64,000 bases of DNA from Mangrovimonas sp. TPBH4. GTDB taxonomy: Bacteria; Bacteroidota; Bacteroidia; Flavobacteriales; Flavobacteriaceae. Below are positions 45,200 through 53,985 of the stretch, in pieces. The translations under genes and the position numbers were made by a program. Below the pieces are notes generated by a model. It worked only from the letters and a program-made list of their open reading frames with translations, was not told the origin of the DNA and did no database searches. The stretch spans positions 157,890 to 221,889 of the forward strand of contig NZ_LBIO01000055.1 of the NCBI RefSeq assembly GCF_001280505.1, read 5' to 3'. Numbering within the stretch: the first letter of the stretch is position 1; every line of letters starts with the position of its first letter.

Positions 45200-45231
45200 A
45201 AAAAGAACCGCATTGGGGAACGGTTCTTTTT
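45200..45231. terminator. Terminator downstream of lysS
   Basis: AAAAAGAACCG (45200-45210) pairs with CGGTTCTTTTT (45221-45231). It serves lysS on the minus strand. Confidence 0.85.
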
Positions 45232-45260
45232 CGTAGACAATTTGATGTTGAGGCCGGATG

Positions 45261-46952
45261 TTAGCTAACGGCTTCTACAAAAAGTCCTTCTTCAGTTTTA
45301 TTTACTTTGGCCACACCATGTTTGGTAAGACCTTTAATGGTTTTGTCCCATTTTTTATTGCTCAATCCAGACTTCACTTTTAAGGTGTTTAAGTCTATAG
45401 GGGATTCTGCTTTTAAAAGTTCGAACAGTGCTTTTTCTTCCTCGTTCATTTCTGGTCCTTTTCTTTCCGGTTTCATTTGCGGGAAGAACAGTACTTCTTG
45501 GATGGATTGGTTGTTGGTCAAGAACATGATCAAACGGTCCATTCCAATTCCCATTCCAGATGTAGGAGGCATTCCGTATTCCAAAGCTCTAAGGAAGTCG
45601 AAATCAATGAACTGCGTTGCTTCGTCGTCTCCTTTTTCGGCCAATTTTAATTGGTGTTCGAAACGTTCCCTTTGATCGATAGGGTCGTTCAACTCAGAAT
45701 AGGCATTGGCAATTTCCTTACCACATACCATCAATTCAAAACGCTCTGTCAATTCAGGATTTTCTCTGTGCTCTTTGCACAATGGGCTCATCTCTTTTGG
45801 GTAGTCTGTAATGAAGGTTGGCTGGATGTAGTTACCTTCACATTTCTCTCCAAAAATCTCATCAATCAATTTTCCTTTACCCATGGTATCATCTACTTCA
45901 ATACCCATGCCTTTGGCGGCAGCTCGTATTTCATCTTCAGATTTTCCTGTAATATCAAAGCCTGTAAATTCCTTAATGGAATCGGCCATAGTTACACGTT
46001 TGTAAGGTGCCTTGAAGTTTATTTTGTGTTCTCCAAAAGTAGCTTCTGTAGTGCCATTAACTGCCATAGCACAGTGCTCCAGCAATTGCTCGCAGAAATC
46101 CATCATCCAGTTGTAATCTTTATAGGCTACATAAATTTCCATAGCCGTAAATTCTGGGTTGTGGGTTCTGTCCATTCCTTCGTTACGGAAGTTTTTGGAG
46201 AATTCATATACCCCATCAAAACCACCAACAATCAGACGTTTTAGGTAAAGCTCGTTGGCAATTCGCATGTACAATGGAATGTCCAAAGAGTTGTGGTGCG
46301 TGATAAACGGTCTTGCTGCTGCACCACCCGGAATAGGTTGCAATACAGGGGTTTCTACTTCAAAATAACCAGAGTCGTTAAAAAACTGACGCATGGCATT
46401 GAAGAGTTTGGTGCGCTTTACAAACACTTCTTTCACTTGTGGATTTACCACTAAATCGGCATAACGTTGTCTGTAACGTTGTTCTGGATCACTAAAGGCA
46501 TCGTATACCACACCGTCCTTTTCTTTCGGTAGCGGAAGTGGTTTTAGGGACTTGCTCAATACCGTAAAGTCTTTTACCATGATGGTTTTTTCCCCTACTT
46601 GGGTAAGGAACAATTCACCTTCAATGCCTATAAAATCTCCAAAATCCAATAGTTTTTTGAAGACTTCGTTGTATTTAGTTTTGTCTTCACCTGGACAGAT
46701 TTCGTCTCTGTTGAAGTACACTTGTATTTTTCCTTCAGAATCCTGCAACTGTGCAAAGGATGCTTTCCCTTGAACTCTCATGGACATTAATCGACCAGCT
46801 ACCACGACCTTCTTGCCTTCTTCAAAATTCTCCTTTACCTGTTTGGAGGTGTGGTCCACAGGAAAGAGGTTGGCAGGGTAGGGATTGATTCCCAGTTCAC
46901 GAAGTTTGGTTAATTTCTCTCTTCTTACGAGTTCTTGTTCTGAAAGTTGCAT
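45261..46952 (-). CDS. lysS: Lysyl-tRNA synthetase, class II
   Basis: The 563-residue enzyme has an N-terminal OB-fold anticodon domain (VVAGRLMSMRVQGKASFAQL, about 50-69) and class II motif 2 (FRNEGMDRTHNPEFTAMEIY near 255). Motif 3 is GMGIGMDRLIMFLTN near 480. It charges tRNA-Lys. About 60 residues beyond the E. coli length form a C-terminal helical tail with a winged-helix look (KALFELLKAESPIDLNTLKV). The start ATG has a TAATTTTG box 19 bp upstream. Confidence 0.96.
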   Translation of the reverse strand: MQLSEQELVRREKLTKLRELGINPYPANLFPVDHTSKQVKENFEEGKKVVVAGRLMSMRVQGKASFAQLQDSEGKIQVYFNRDEICPGEDKTKYNEVFKKLLDFGDFIGIEGELFLTQVGEKTIMVKDFTVLSKSLKPLPLPKEKDGVVYDAFSDPEQRYRQRYADLVVNPQVKEVFVKRTKLFNAMRQFFNDSGYFEVETPVLQPIPGGAAARPFITHHNSLDIPLYMRIANELYLKRLIVGGFDGVYEFSKNFRNEGMDRTHNPEFTAMEIYVAYKDYNWMMDFCEQLLEHCAMAVNGTTEATFGEHKINFKAPYKRVTMADSIKEFTGFDITGKSEDEIRAAAKGMGIEVDDTMGKGKLIDEIFGEKCEGNYIQPTFITDYPKEMSPLCKEHRENPELTERFELMVCGKEIANAYSELNDPIDQRERFEHQLKLAEKGDDEATQFIDFDFLRALEYGMPPTSGMGIGMDRLIMFLTNNQSIQEVLFFPQMKPERKGPEMNEEEKALFELLKAESPIDLNTLKVKSGLSNKKWDKTIKGLTKHGVAKVNKTEEGLFVEAVS

Positions 46953-46971
46953 GCTAATAAATTTTGAACTG

Positions 46972-46979
46972 CAAAATTA
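46972..46979 (-). promoter_or_regulatory. -7 element of lysS (minus strand)
   Basis: TAATTTTG on the minus strand fits TAnnTTTG, 19 bp before the lysS ATG. The -33 TTG is 23 bp away, a wide spacing. Confidence 0.4.
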
Positions 46980-47128
46980 CATTATTTGTGAAAATTAGCA
47001 TACAACTTTCAGTTTGAATTTTTTGAAAGAAACATTTATGTAAATATTAAGAAAATTCAGGAATAATGCTTGTAACAAATGTGTAGTCTTGCATGACAGA
47101 TATAGTGAGATAATAATAGTTTTTTTAA

Positions 47129-47287
47129 ATGAGTATTTGGAGAGTTTTGGTGTCCATTATTTGCCCGCCTTTGGCAGTTTTGGACAAAGGTTGTGGTTCT
47201 GTATTAATTGTATTTTTGTTGTGGTTCTGCGGTTGGGTGCCGGGAGTGATTGCTGCTTTGGTAATTGTAAATAATCCTAGACGGTAG
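47129..47287 (+). CDS. Pmp3/YqaE (UPF0057) small membrane protein, 52 aa
   Basis: A short gene with ATG at 47129 and TAG at 47285-47287. The product begins MSIWRVLVSIICPPLAVLDK and continues with a second hydrophobic helix (VLIVFLLWFCGWVPGVIAAL) and a short NNPRR tail. The CPPLAV and PG-IAA segments are diagnostic for Pmp3-type proteins, which have two membrane helices and affect membrane potential or stress tolerance in other organisms. It is easily missed because of its size. Confidence 0.85.
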   Translation: MSIWRVLVSIICPPLAVLDKGCGSVLIVFLLWFCGWVPGVIAALVIVNNPRR

Positions 47288-47365
47288 TAATGTATTGGTG
47301 GGCTTCCTCGCTTAGGTATGTGCAATTTATAACGTATCTTTGTAAGGCAATTTAAATGATCACCA

Positions 47366-48109
47366 ATGAACAAAATTATTTGGGTCCTGTTAGGGATTCT
47401 TTTGACTACTGCTACAAGCTGCGAATTTTCTGAGAACATCTATATCAATGAAAATGGCTCAGGTAAAATGGAATTTACCTTTGACGCTTCTGAAATGATG
47501 AAAATGACAGGAGAGGAGTTGGCAAACCAAACCGAAGAAAAGGTGGATTCTACATTTACTTTTAAGGAATTTTTTGAAGAGAAGAAAGATAGTATTTCCA
47601 AATTGCCCAAGGAGGAGCAAGAAGCCTTGAAAAGCTTGGAGAATTTCTCCATGCATATGTTAATGGATCCTGCGTCCAAAACCATGGAGTTTGATTTGTT
47701 TACCAATTTTAAAGATGTGGACGAACTTCAGGATATGTTTGCTGCCATGACAAAAATGCAAAGTTTGGGAGATAAAAATGCAGCGGAAGGTGACAACAAG
47801 TTTTCTGCTTTGGGGCCTGAAACTTCCGAATTAAAGTACAGTTTTAACGGTAGAAAATTTACAAGGAAAACAAAAATCCTCAATAAGGAATTACACCAAC
47901 AAATAGTGGATAGTTTAGGTGAAATGGCAATGTTGTATGAATCATCAACCTATAAATTAAATTATCATTTTCCTCGGCCCATTAAGTCGGTTTCCAACGA
48001 AACAGCCATGTTCAGTGACGATCGTAAAACTGTAACCCTTGAGTTTGGCTTTATGGAGTACCTTAAGAATCCCGAAGCCTTGAATCTAGAAGTGATATTA
48101 GAGAAATGA
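47366..48109 (+). CDS. Lipoprotein of unknown function
   Basis: A 247-residue lipoprotein with lipobox LTTATSCEF (Cys at about residue 19). The early IYINENGSGKMEFTFDASEM is shared by many Bacteroidetes lipoproteins of unknown role. The middle is Glu/Lys-rich and helical, and the C-terminus is beta-rich. The last 4 bp overlap lipB (ATGA), so the two genes are translationally coupled; a functional link is not evident. Confidence 0.75.
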   Translation: MNKIIWVLLGILLTTATSCEFSENIYINENGSGKMEFTFDASEMMKMTGEELANQTEEKVDSTFTFKEFFEEKKDSISKLPKEEQEALKSLENFSMHMLMDPASKTMEFDLFTNFKDVDELQDMFAAMTKMQSLGDKNAAEGDNKFSALGPETSELKYSFNGRKFTRKTKILNKELHQQIVDSLGEMAMLYESSTYKLNYHFPRPIKSVSNETAMFSDDRKTVTLEFGFMEYLKNPEALNLEVILEK

Positions 48110-48828
48110 GTTTTAACAAAGTTGTACAAATACAGGATTTAGGATTAAAGGACTACAGGGAAACTTGGGACTATCAAGAGAGGCTGTTTAAAGAAATTCT
48201 AGATTTAAAGATTAAAAATAGGCGAGAGGCTGCCAACGATCCTACACCTAATTATTTGTTGTTGGTAGAGCATCCCCATGTATATACTTTGGGCAAAAGC
48301 GGCGACCTTTCAAATCTTCTTTTAAGCGAGGCGCAACTTAGTGCTAAAGGAGCTACCTTTTACAAAATAAATCGTGGTGGGGATATTACTTATCATGGCC
48401 CAGGGCAAATTGTAGGGTATCCTATTTTGGATCTTGATAATTTCTTTACGGATATTCATAAGTATCTTCGGTTTCTTGAAGAAATGGTGATTCTCACTTT
48501 GGCTGAATACGGTTTGAAAGCAGAGCGTAGTGAAGGAGAAACCGGTGTTTGGTTGGATGTTGGAACGCCGTTTGCTAGAAAAATTTGTGCCATGGGTGTT
48601 AGGGCCAGTCGCTGGGTGACCATGCACGGATTTGCCTTAAATGTAAATGCAGATTTGGGCTATTTTGATAATATTATCCCTTGTGGGATCAAAGGGAAGG
48701 CTGTAAGCTCTTTAAATGTGGAGTTGGGCGTAAATGAAGTAGATGAAAATGAAGTCAAGGAAAAGCTTCTAAAACATTTTAAGCAGCTTTTTCAGGCGGA
48801 ATTAACCGTTGTGCCCCATACAGTATAA
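48106..48828 (+). CDS. lipB: Lipoyl(octanoyl) transferase
   Basis: The 240-residue enzyme moves octanoate from acyl carrier protein to lipoyl domains, the first step of lipoate synthesis. Landmarks are LLVEHPHVYTLGKSGD near residue 48, RGGDITYHGPGQIVGYPI near 84 and the catalytic Cys/Lys region RKICAMGVRASRW and IIPCGIKGKAVSSL near 186. Its product is needed by E2 subunits such as the one at 27619. It is closed by a terminator. Confidence 0.95.
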   Translation: MSFNKVVQIQDLGLKDYRETWDYQERLFKEILDLKIKNRREAANDPTPNYLLLVEHPHVYTLGKSGDLSNLLLSEAQLSAKGATFYKINRGGDITYHGPGQIVGYPILDLDNFFTDIHKYLRFLEEMVILTLAEYGLKAERSEGETGVWLDVGTPFARKICAMGVRASRWVTMHGFALNVNADLGYFDNIIPCGIKGKAVSSLNVELGVNEVDENEVKEKLLKHFKQLFQAELTVVPHTV

Positions 48829-48857
48829 ATTTAAAAATTACAATTTTTTGGACATAG

Positions 48858-48899
48858 AAAACCCCAAAGTCTCTTAAAGAGTCCTTTGGGGTTTTTTAT
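48858..48899. terminator. Terminator after lipB
   Basis: AAAACCCCAAAG (48858-48869) pairs with CTTTGGGGTTTT (48884-48895) and is followed by T residues. Confidence 0.9.
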
Positions 48900-48923
48900 A
48901 GATAAGGGGCCTAAATTATAAGC

Positions 48924-49292
48924 TTATTTTACGATGCTCAATTCTCCAGAGGCCAAGGCATCTTCCAAATTGGCAGATACTTCTTTGTATTGGTTGAAGA
49001 ATTTTTTTCCGTCTTGTCTTTTCAATACTACAATGGTATTCCCGTTGTTATCTTCTTTCATTTCAGAAACCACAACAGCTACATTGTCTACACTATTGAA
49101 AGAGGCAACTCCACCACGTTTGACAATGAGATTAAGTTTTGGAAAATCAACGTCTTTAAAAGTTTGATTTTCAGGAGTGTTGATGGTTAAAACATCTCCA
49201 ATTACTACAGAATCTTGAATGTTGGTCGTTGTGCTAAATGCGTTAAAATTTAAAAATAACGCAAAAATTAAGGTGTAAATTGCATTTTTCAT
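48924..49292 (-). CDS. Small exported protein of unknown function
   Basis: A 122-residue protein starting at the ATG whose complement is at 49290-49292; a longer frame upstream runs into the next gene and is rejected. The signal peptide is MKNAIYTLIFALFLNFNAFS. The body (IVKRGGVASFNSVDNVAVVV, VVLKRQDGKKFFNQYKEV) is beta-rich. I do not recognise a family. It lies 52 bp downstream of the nucleoid-associated protein gene. Confidence 0.7.
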   Translation of the reverse strand: MKNAIYTLIFALFLNFNAFSTTTNIQDSVVIGDVLTINTPENQTFKDVDFPKLNLIVKRGGVASFNSVDNVAVVVSEMKEDNNGNTIVVLKRQDGKKFFNQYKEVSANLEDALASGELSIVK

Positions 49293-49344
49293 AATTAAAG
49301 TATTAAAATCGGGTGCAAATTTACAGAATATACATAGAATAAAA

Positions 49345-50394
49345 TCAGAATTCTTTGTTAAAAAATACCTTGTAATAATGCATTTTTTTGGCTTCGTCAT
49401 AGCCGCGTTCCAAATAATCCTCAGAGGCATCCGGCGCATCGATATCTAGTTTGATCTGGATGTTGGTATCTAGCTTGATTTCGCTTTTTATTTTTTGCTT
49501 TTGCTTTTTAAGGACTACTTCGGAAATGTCAAATTGATTACGGATTACTATGTTGTGATCGGATTCGTAATCCTTTTTAAAGTCGTCAAAAAGTGTCTTA
49601 TGCTTTTCTTCCTCAAACACTTCTTCTTTAAAATTCTCGACGTTTGCAATTTCACGTTCCTTAAAGAAATCTACCGTTTTGGCTAAGAAATTACTGTGTT
49701 CCTGTCCGCCAAAATTGGGCTGTACCACTTCTTTTGAAAACTCACGGCACATCTCGATATAGTTTTTGGTGTGCTCATTGGAGTCGTCTGGATATTTCAC
49801 GTTCAAAAAGCTTTTGATCCAGTATTGGGTGTCGTAATTATTGTGGTCTACGCTCAATACAATTTTGCCTTCGGTGTCGGCAGCGTTTAGAATCAAACAA
49901 CCCTTGTCTACTTTTTTGGTTTGAATCCCAGATTGTACGTAAATGTCGTAACTGCCATTTTCCATATAGGTTTGGAAGAAATTGGTCTTATTTTCAATTT
50001 TGAAAATCCCCACGGCATCAGTTGTATAGTCTTCGTATTGAATGTCGTGAAATAAGCATACAATAACATCTCCCGTTTTTATTTGAGCAGAATTGGATTG
50101 TTCAAACAAATGGTTGACAATATGTTTTGAAATATCTATAAACTCTGTGTCGTTTTCCAAGAGCTGTTTGGCATAACTGTTTATTTCGTTCAGTTCTATG
50201 TTGGAATGATGGTTGAAACGGTAGGTTTCTGCAATACTCCCGAAAGGACGAAGCAAATAGGGAAGCAGTAGTTCGTAACTAGCCTCGTCAAACTCTAAAA
50301 GGCTTTCTGAAAAAGCATTTTTGGTACTGTTGAATTTGTTACCAACCTTGTGAATAATGCATTTGGAGATGGAGGCTTTTGTGCGTTTTATCAT
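49345..50394 (-). CDS. Nucleoid-associated protein (NdpA/37-kDa family)
   Basis: The 349-residue cytoplasmic protein resembles the 37-kDa nucleoid-associated family: an N-terminal SISKCIIHKVGNK, central FEQSNSAQIKTGDVIVCLFHD, and WIKSFLNVKYPDDSNEHTKNYI with FSKEV near residue 220. It lacks a signal peptide. Family members bind DNA weakly and their role is poorly known. Confidence 0.8.
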   Translation of the reverse strand: MIKRTKASISKCIIHKVGNKFNSTKNAFSESLLEFDEASYELLLPYLLRPFGSIAETYRFNHHSNIELNEINSYAKQLLENDTEFIDISKHIVNHLFEQSNSAQIKTGDVIVCLFHDIQYEDYTTDAVGIFKIENKTNFFQTYMENGSYDIYVQSGIQTKKVDKGCLILNAADTEGKIVLSVDHNNYDTQYWIKSFLNVKYPDDSNEHTKNYIEMCREFSKEVVQPNFGGQEHSNFLAKTVDFFKEREIANVENFKEEVFEEEKHKTLFDDFKKDYESDHNIVIRNQFDISEVVLKKQKQKIKSEIKLDTNIQIKLDIDAPDASEDYLERGYDEAKKMHYYKVFFNKEF

Positions 50395-50459
50395 GATTTG
50401 GAGCTCTGATTATTTCGGTTTGCAATACTACTAAATTTAGAGGGAATAAGGGTATAAAA

Positions 50460-50486
50460 AAACGCCAAAGCTGAACTTTGGCGTTT
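50460..50486. terminator. Terminator between two minus-strand genes
   Basis: AAACGCCAAAG (50460-50470) pairs with CTTTGGCGTTT (50476-50486). A and T runs flank it. Confidence 0.85.
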
Positions 50487-50650
50487 GATTCAAGGGGACT
50501 TGTAATTTGGCTGCCTTGGCGTATATTATTTTGCTCTAGGCAAGTGGTGTGTCTTTTGAATGTTATTAAATATACTTAAATTCCAGCGTATTTCAAAACA
50601 GATTGTATATTCTGTTGGAAATAAAGGATATTTAGTGGTTTAAATTGTGT

Positions 50651-53077
50651 TTAATTTATTTTGTATATAATCAGACTGTTGGATTCTCCTTTGGTAACAA
50701 TTTCAACATTTTTATCCCGGTCTATAGAGTCTAAATCTATTGATGAGTTTCCGTAAATGGGGAAATTTGGAATGGATTTCCCTTGGCTGTCAAAAAGGTA
50801 TACTTTTTTGGATTGTAAATCTGTTGTGGAGACATAGATTTTGTCATTTACATAGAAGATTTTAGGTTCCGTATACTCGCCATAATCCAATTCTACTGAA
50901 TGAGATTTTATATTCAATTTGTTTTCAGAAAGCGTTACTAGAGTTTTATTGGTGGTGGTGAGTCCATGTGAATCGCTAAGGTTTAAATTGGCGCTATTAA
51001 TCTTGCCATTTTGATTTACCTGAAACAATGCGCCGTTATTGGTTGTGGTGGTAAATTTGTTTTCGTATAAATAAATGTCGTTGTCTGAAAAATTTATAGC
51101 GTCCTTAACGTTTACTCTTGTCTTTCCAACTCTGTCCAAAATTTGGAGGGAAGTTCCCTCAGCAAATACAATATAGTCCTTTCTTCCTATTCTAAAATGT
51201 TTTGGCTGTGAGGAAATTGTGTGTTTAGCTTTTTTAAAAGTAAATCCTTTTACAGTTTTTCCTCTCTGGTCATACAGGAGTATTTCTTTGCCCTGTGTGA
51301 CCATTAGGCGATATTTTTTTCTTTTGTCGTAATCAAAAACAGACAGCGGTTGCGTGATTTGGTCCTTGAAATTTAAAGGGAAAGGAGAAACATCCTTCCC
51401 GTTTCTGGCAATAACATATACACGGTTTGGTGTTGTGAAGGCTAATTGCAAGCGTCCGTTTTTATACATGTCAATTTGCTCTATTTTGCCTAGAATTTTT
51501 CCTTGAAGTTGTTTTTTCCAATAAATTTTACCCTCGTTGGAAATAAGGTAAAGGTTGTTTTTTACGTCCTGTACAACAATATCCTTTTGCTTGGTAATAT
51601 GATTGGTGACAAATTGAGGTGTCGTTAATAAATCGTTGTCCAAAGAAATGGTAAACTCCTCCGAAATAGCATTGGAGACTTGTTTTGCTTTATGTTTTTT
51701 AATGACCCCATTAATATGTGCAAAATCCGAATCGTAAATAAATTGCAGTGCGGAGGCTTTATAATTGTCAATGTTTATGTTTAAATCTTCGGAAAAGTTC
51801 TGTTTCAAAATAGAGAGTAATTCTCTGTGGTTGCCAAAAGTGAGTAAAGACGATTCGTCACTAAGCTGTTGAGTTAAATTTTTATAGAAGCTTTCGGAAG
51901 AAAGGGTGTGGTCGTTTTGATAATTGGCTATAATTTCTTTTAGAAAGTCCAAATTGTCACTAAATACAAAATAATCATCAAGATTAATGAAGTGTGTGGC
52001 GTTTTCAAACGTTATAATTGGTTGGAACTGTGCTTTGAAAGTGCCTGGTGTGCTAAATGAATGAATTGTAATAGTTCTGTAGGTTTCAACAAGGCTGTTT
52101 TCTTCAAGCAGCTCCAAGGTTGAAGTTGGGTCGATAGAATTAAGGAAGATGGCTCGCGAGTCCTTATTGTATAGTATGCCAATTTCGTTGATGTTCTCAA
52201 AAAGCGGATTGGAGTCTGAAATTGAGTCCTTATTGGAAAAAAGATTCAGTTGGTCCTGAAAGGTTTTGTAATTGTTATAGGTGAAGCTTAAAAATGCCTC
52301 GGTATTTGGAGGGCATACTTTACTTATTTTATTTTCCTGTGGAATTGTATTTTTAAAAATATTGATGAAGCTTTTTGTTGAATCTATTGCTTTGGTGATA
52401 CCGTTTAGAATCAGGTCATCTTGGGAAATCTCCAGATCCACCATAAGATAATCGGAAAGTTTTGACTTTGATAATTCTTCAGTTTTGAACAATGAAGGGA
52501 ATTGCTTGCCAGAAGTAAAAACAACTGAAAGTGTTTTGTCGCTAGAGGTAGCATTCAGGGCTTTTTGCAATTCGGAATCGGTTAAAGGTTGAGGCTTGAC
52601 CTTCTCTATAATACTTCTTGAACTGGAAGTAAAAAAGATACTGTCAATTGTTGTGCTGTAAAAAACTTCATTTTCTACAATGGTTTTTTGGATGGTTTTG
52701 CTCTTGCTTTTTAATACTTCCTCCTCATGTTTTGTTAGCGAATCAAATCTTATAAGGTTTGTGCGGTTTTTTGTAATAATACTTAAGTCCAAACTATCCT
52801 TTTTATTTTGGGCAAGGCAAATTAAAACAGGCCCTTCGGGATTGAGGTGTTTTAAAAATTCAAGTTGCTTGAAAATATAGCTGCTATCTCTACCCTCTAC
52901 TAGAGATTTTATTAGGTCGTTGTTTTTTAGATTGCTCCTTAGGTTGCCTAAATTTGAAGTTTTTATAACAACCCTAGAGTTTTCTGGAATGAGGTGGCTT
53001 AGTTTAGTTTGTTTGGAATGGTTGGTGTTGCAACTAAATAGAAGTACAATTAGGAGGCTTGCAAAAAAGTATTTCAT
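50651..53077 (-). CDS. Large lipoprotein with probable C-terminal beta-propeller
   Basis: An 808-residue lipoprotein started at MKYFFASLLIVLLFSCNTN (complement at 53075-53077), which places a clean lipobox; an earlier ATG at 53113 is less likely. The N-terminal half (about 30-480) has no recognisable motif. From about 490 onward short repeats of the form YLISNEGKIYWKKQL, VYVIARNGKDVSPFPLNF, ILLYDQRGKTVKGFTF and VYLFDSQGKSIPNFPIYG suggest a PQQ/FG-GAP-like propeller. Function unknown. It lies 85 bp downstream of rnhB. Confidence 0.7.
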   Translation of the reverse strand: MKYFFASLLIVLLFSCNTNHSKQTKLSHLIPENSRVVIKTSNLGNLRSNLKNNDLIKSLVEGRDSSYIFKQLEFLKHLNPEGPVLICLAQNKKDSLDLSIITKNRTNLIRFDSLTKHEEEVLKSKSKTIQKTIVENEVFYSTTIDSIFFTSSSRSIIEKVKPQPLTDSELQKALNATSSDKTLSVVFTSGKQFPSLFKTEELSKSKLSDYLMVDLEISQDDLILNGITKAIDSTKSFINIFKNTIPQENKISKVCPPNTEAFLSFTYNNYKTFQDQLNLFSNKDSISDSNPLFENINEIGILYNKDSRAIFLNSIDPTSTLELLEENSLVETYRTITIHSFSTPGTFKAQFQPIITFENATHFINLDDYFVFSDNLDFLKEIIANYQNDHTLSSESFYKNLTQQLSDESSLLTFGNHRELLSILKQNFSEDLNINIDNYKASALQFIYDSDFAHINGVIKKHKAKQVSNAISEEFTISLDNDLLTTPQFVTNHITKQKDIVVQDVKNNLYLISNEGKIYWKKQLQGKILGKIEQIDMYKNGRLQLAFTTPNRVYVIARNGKDVSPFPLNFKDQITQPLSVFDYDKRKKYRLMVTQGKEILLYDQRGKTVKGFTFKKAKHTISSQPKHFRIGRKDYIVFAEGTSLQILDRVGKTRVNVKDAINFSDNDIYLYENKFTTTTNNGALFQVNQNGKINSANLNLSDSHGLTTTNKTLVTLSENKLNIKSHSVELDYGEYTEPKIFYVNDKIYVSTTDLQSKKVYLFDSQGKSIPNFPIYGNSSIDLDSIDRDKNVEIVTKGESNSLIIYKIN

Positions 53078-53162
53078 TAATAAAGAGGGGTTTTGGGAAC
53101 ATGGACTTTTCAAGACAAATATACTGAATCGGAATCAAAAAAAATGCATGTAAATTTTTGAC

Positions 53163-53765
53163 CTAAAGTTTCAGTTTTAATTGGTCTGGAAGTAACTTGA
53201 ATGATTTACGATGATATTTTGTAATGCCATATTCTTTAATTGCCTCTCTGTGTTCTTTGGTGGGATAGCCTTTATTTTTTTTCCAATTGTACATCGGAAA
53301 TTCTTCGTGGATTTTGTTCATGTAAGCGTCTCGTTCAGTTTTTGCTATAATGGAAGCGGCCGCGATGCTAAGGTATTTGCCGTCTCCTTTTATAATAGTT
53401 TCAAATGGGATGTCTTTAAACGGTTTGAACTTGTTGCCATCTACAATGATAAATTCAGGCTGGGGGAGTAACTGTTCAATTGCTTTGTGCATGGCGAGAA
53501 TCGAAGCATTCAAAATATTGATGGTGTCAATTTCCTCAGGCCAAATATGCGAAAAGGCAAAAGCGGTAGCTTGGTCCTCAATAATAGGTTTAAGATTTAA
53601 GCGCTTATGCTCCGTAAGTGCTTTCGAATCATTTATCAGAGAGTTTTTTAAGTTGTTTGGTAGAATAACAGCGGCTGCAGTAACAGGTCCAGCTAAACAA
53701 CCGCGACCGGCTTCGTCTGTGCCGCATTCCATCTGGAAATTTGAAAAATTGGTTTTTAAAGGCAA
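53163..53765 (-). CDS. rnhB: Ribonuclease HII
   Basis: A 200-residue enzyme that nicks RNA/DNA hybrids and single ribonucleotides. The active site appears as [20 protein letters not shown] near residue 15 (Asp-Glu pair). [13 protein letters not shown] and IVDGN follow near 107, and [12 protein letters not shown] lies near 138. The length is standard. Confidence 0.95.
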   Translation of the reverse strand: MPLKTNFSNFQMECGTDEAGRGCLAGPVTAAAVILPNNLKNSLINDSKALTEHKRLNLKPIIEDQATAFAFSHIWPEEIDTINILNASILAMHKAIEQLLPQPEFIIVDGNKFKPFKDIPFETIIKGDGKYLSIAAASIIAKTERDAYMNKIHEEFPMYNWKKNKGYPTKEHREAIKEYGITKYHRKSFKLLPDQLKLKL

Positions 53766-53803
53766 AATGTTAAAGGAAGTGAAAATGTTAAAGTTTGGGC
53801 AAA

Positions 53804-53907
53804 GTTAAAATTTTAACGCAACCAAATTGGATTTTATACATCTTTTAGTTGTTGTACCATGTTGAAACACTTGTAATTGCTGAGTTTTTTGCTGGAATTT
53901 GCGTTAA
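53804..53907. other. Palindromes upstream of the susC-like gene
   Basis: GTTAAAATTTTAAC (53804-53817) is a perfect 14-bp palindrome. TTAACGCAA (53813-53821) recurs inverted as TTGCGTTAA (53899-53907), framing a 77-bp interval. They may be regulator sites for the SusC operon. Confidence 0.35.
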
Positions 53908-53927
53908 CACTTTTTTAATAAAATAAC

Positions 53928-53958
53928 TTGCTTATTTAATATATTATTAAGATGTTTG
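53928..53958 (+). promoter_or_regulatory. Promoter of the susC-like operon
   Basis: TTG (53928-53930), 20 bp, GATGTTTG (53951-53958; one mismatch to TAnnTTTG). Confidence 0.45.
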
Positions 53959-53985
53959 CGCAAGACTAACTCAAATAATTGTTTT

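Noticed and set aside
45651..46244. Plus-strand frame of 197 codons inside lysS
   Set aside because: An antisense shadow of lysS with no family features.
47125..47439. Minus-strand frame of 104 codons between lysS and lipB
   Set aside because: It is antisense to the convincing Pmp3-like gene.
48924..49439. Longer start (49 extra residues) for the small exported protein
   Set aside because: The extension overlaps the upstream gene and would bury the signal peptide that starts at 49292.
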